DNA from: Pseudomonas sp.
GTDB taxonomy: Bacteria; Pseudomonadota; Gammaproteobacteria; Pseudomonadales; Pseudomonadaceae
Assembly (NCBI RefSeq): GCF_030150285.1
Contig: NZ_JASLGE010000031.1
Coordinates: 1 to 14,299 of the forward strand
Length of the DNA: 14,299 bases
Direction: 5' to 3'
Under the pieces are notes generated by a model that was given only the letters and a program-made list of their open reading frames with translations, was not told the origin of the DNA and made no database searches. This document shows positions 12,212 to 14,299 of this stretch, in pieces (the stretch's first letter is position 1; each line of letters opens with the position of its first letter). A program made the translations under genes and the position numbers.

Positions 12212-14299
12212 TTACACGGAAGCGATGATCGCGTTCAGTGTGGCGCTAGGGCGCATTACTTTGCTCACTTTGTCGGCATCAGCGTGGTAGTAACCACCGA
12301 TGTCGACCGGCTTGCCCTGCACGGCGTTGAGTTCGGCAACGATTGTTGCCTCGTTCTCAGTCATGGCTTTTGCTACAGGGGCAAATTGGGCTTGCAACTC
12401 TTTGTCTTCAGTCTGGGCTGCCAAGGCTTGAGCCCAGTACAGCGCCAGGTAGAAGTGGCTACCGCGGTTGTCGATGTTGCCGACTTTACGCGATGGCGAT
12501 TTGTTGTTGTCGAGGAACTGGCCGGTGGCCTGGTCGAGAGTCTTGGCCAATACCAACGCTTTCGGGTTGTTGTAAGTGGTACCCAGGTGCTCCAGGGAAG
12601 CAGCCAGTGCCAGGAACTCACCCAGCGAGTCCCAACGCAGGAAGTTTTCTTCCAGCAGTTGTTGGACGTGCTTGGGTGCCGAACCGCCTGCGCCAGTTTC
12701 GAACAGGCCACCGCCATTCATCAGCGGGACGATCGACAGCATTTTGGCGCTGGTGCCCAGTTCCATGATCGGGAACAGGTCAGTCAGGTAGTCGCGCAGT
12801 ACGTTGCCGGTCACCGAAATGGTGTCTTGGCCCGCACGGGTGCGTTGCAGGGTGAACTTCATGGCATCTACAGGTGCCATGATGCGAATGTCCAGGCCGC
12901 TGGTGTCGTGATCTTTCAGGTAGGTTTCAACCTTCTTGATCATTTCAGCATCGTGGCTGCGCTTTGGGTCCAGCCAGAAGACGGCAGGAGTGTTGCTGGC
13001 GCGAGCGCGGTTGACGGCCAGTTTTACCCAGTCGCGGATCGGCGCGTCTTTGGCCTGGCACATGCGCCAGATATCGCCTTCCTCAACCTTTTGCTCCATC
13101 AGCACAGTGCCGTTGCTGTCGGTGACCCGAACAACGCCAGGGGTTTTGATCTGGAAGGTTTTGTCATGCGAGCCGTATTCTTCGGCTTTTTGCGCCATCA
13201 GGCCAACGTTTGGCACGCTACCCATGGTGGTTGGATCGAAAGCGCCGTGTTGCTTGCAGTCTTCGATCGTGGCCTGGTAGATGGTGGCGTAGCAGCGATC
13301 CGGGATGATGGCCTTGGTGTCTTGCAACTGGCCTTCAGTGTTCCACATTTTACCGGAGTCACGGATCATCGCCGGCATCGAAGCGTCGACAATCACGTCG
13401 CTTGGAACGTGCAGGTTAGTGATGCCCTTGTCAGAGTTCACCATCGCCAGTGCAGGGCGGTTAGCGTAGACAGCCTGGATATCGGCTTCGATCTCAGCTT
13501 GCTTCTCGGCAGGCAGCGCCTTGATGCGGGCGTACAGGTCGCCAATGCCGTTGTTCAGGTTGAAACCGATTTCTTTCAGGACGTCGGCGTGTTTGGCCAG
13601 CGCATCCTTGTAGAACTCAGCCACGATCTGACCAAACATGATCGGGTCGGAAACCTTCATCATGGTGGCTTTCAGGTGGACCGAGAACAGCACGCCTTGT
13701 TTCTTGGCGTCTTCGATTTCGGCCGCTACGAATTCGCGCAGGGCTTTTTTGCTCATTACGGAGCAATCGATGATCTCGCCGGCTTGTACGGCGGTTTTTT
13801 CCTTCAGGACGGTGGTGGTGCCGTCTTGAGCGATCAGTTCGATTTTAACGCTGTCCGGGGCTTCGATCAGGGCGGCTTTTTCGCTGCCGTAGAAGTCGCC
13901 TTCGCTCATGTGAGCCACGTGGGACTTGGAATCAGCAGCCCAGGCGCCCATTTTGTGCGGGTGCTTGCGTGCGTAGTTTTTAACCGACAGCGGAGCGCGA
14001 CGGTCCGAGTTGCCTTCGCGCAGTACCGGGTTTACAGCGCTGCCCATGACTTTGCTGTAACGCGCCTTGATGTCTTTCTCGGCGTCGGTATTAACCGTTT
14101 CCGGATAGTCCGGAATGTTGAAGCCCTGAGCTTGCAGCTCGTTGATGGCAGCTTGCAACTGAGGAACCGAGGCGCTGATGTTAGGCAGCTTGATGATGTT
14201 GGCTTCAGGGGTAACAGCCAGGGCGCCCAGTTCGGCGAGGTGGTCTGCTACGGCCTTGTCACCCAATTGCTCGGGGAAGCTGGCGAGGATGCGGCCTGC
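12212..14299 (-). CDS. icd: NADP-dependent isocitrate dehydrogenase, monomeric type (5' end outside window)
   Basis: 695 residues are visible up to the window edge; the family has about 741, so roughly 46 N-terminal residues are missing. Converts isocitrate and NADP to 2-oxoglutarate, CO2 and NADPH in the TCA cycle. This is the ~80-kDa monomeric enzyme, unrelated in length to the 45-kDa dimeric Icd. Typical segments are EANIIKLPNISASVPQL near the start, NSDRRAP (13991-14011) followed by LSVKNYARKHPHKMGAW, and FETGAGGSAPKHVQQ. An in-frame TTG at 14266 is not the start, because the frame continues as AGRILASFPEQ to the edge and matches the family there. The gene is often named idh in Pseudomonas, where a dimeric icd commonly lies close by. 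It competes with aceA in this window for isocitrate. Confidence 0.97.
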   Translation of the reverse strand, partial: AGRILASFPEQLGDKAVADHLAELGALAVTPEANIIKLPNISASVPQLQAAINELQAQGFNIPDYPETVNTDAEKDIKARYSKVMGSAVNPVLREGNSDRRAPLSVKNYARKHPHKMGAWAADSKSHVAHMSEGDFYGSEKAALIEAPDSVKIELIAQDGTTTVLKEKTAVQAGEIIDCSVMSKKALREFVAAEIEDAKKQGVLFSVHLKATMMKVSDPIMFGQIVAEFYKDALAKHADVLKEIGFNLNNGIGDLYARIKALPAEKQAEIEADIQAVYANRPALAMVNSDKGITNLHVPSDVIVDASMPAMIRDSGKMWNTEGQLQDTKAIIPDRCYATIYQATIEDCKQHGAFDPTTMGSVPNVGLMAQKAEEYGSHDKTFQIKTPGVVRVTDSNGTVLMEQKVEEGDIWRMCQAKDAPIRDWVKLAVNRARASNTPAVFWLDPKRSHDAEMIKKVETYLKDHDTSGLDIRIMAPVDAMKFTLQRTRAGQDTISVTGNVLRDYLTDLFPIMELGTSAKMLSIVPLMNGGGLFETGAGGSAPKHVQQLLEENFLRWDSLGEFLALAASLEHLGTTYNNPKALVLAKTLDQATGQFLDNNKSPSRKVGNIDNRGSHFYLALYWAQALAAQTEDKELQAQFAPVAKAMTENEATIVAELNAVQGKPVDIGGYYHADADKVSKVMRPSATLNAIIASV

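Noticed and set aside
14264..14266. TTG as the start of isocitrate dehydrogenase
   Set aside because: The frame continues to the window edge with residues that match the family, so the true start lies outside.

Overview
The window is a piece of a Pseudomonas chromosome, most likely from the fluorescent group (P. fluorescens, putida or syringae relatives). The reasons are the gene order, the fused nuoCD, the monomeric NADP isocitrate dehydrogenase, a short (441-residue) isocitrate lyase rather than the longer P. aeruginosa form, and three REP-doublet (REPIN-type) repeats of kinds common in fluorescent pseudomonads. Every gene lies on the minus strand, so transcription runs from high to low coordinates. 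No phage, insertion sequence, CRISPR array, tRNA or rRNA is visible.

Layout in transcription order. (1) 14299-12212: icd/idh, monomeric isocitrate dehydrogenase, 5' end outside the window, followed by a strong terminator (12155-12197). (2) A REP doublet (12011-12143). (3) 11982-8225: nudJ-like NUDIX hydrolase, mnmA (tRNA 2-thiolation), hflD and purB (adenylosuccinate lyase). mnmA and hflD overlap by 4 bp. A hairpin sits between hflD and purB, and purB ends in a terminator (8181-8206). (4) 8141-6560: roxA-type JmjC ribosomal-protein hydroxylase and an ElaA-like acetyltransferase whose start overlaps the roxA stop, followed by a REP doublet and a UUCG-loop terminator. (5) 6358-5615: a small exported protein resembling part of a secretin. 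(6) 5557-3997: aceA with a good promoter, an 8-bp inverted repeat just upstream of it, a structured leader and a terminator. (7) 4045-3488: a 558-bp intergenic stretch with a REP doublet and the control region of the nuo operon. (8) 3487-1: nuoA, nuoB, nuoCD, nuoE and the first 11 codons of nuoF, the start of the respiratory complex I operon.

Functionally the window is mostly core metabolism. Isocitrate dehydrogenase and isocitrate lyase compete for the same substrate at the TCA/glyoxylate branch point, and complex I reoxidises NADH. The nudJ-mnmA-hflD-purB block, with roxA and an isocitrate dehydrogenase nearby, matches a neighbourhood also known from E. coli. I see no convincing new multi-gene system. 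The items most worth a second look are the secretin-like mini-protein, the palindrome in front of the aceA promoter, and the REP doublet whose hairpin arms have changed in a compensatory way.
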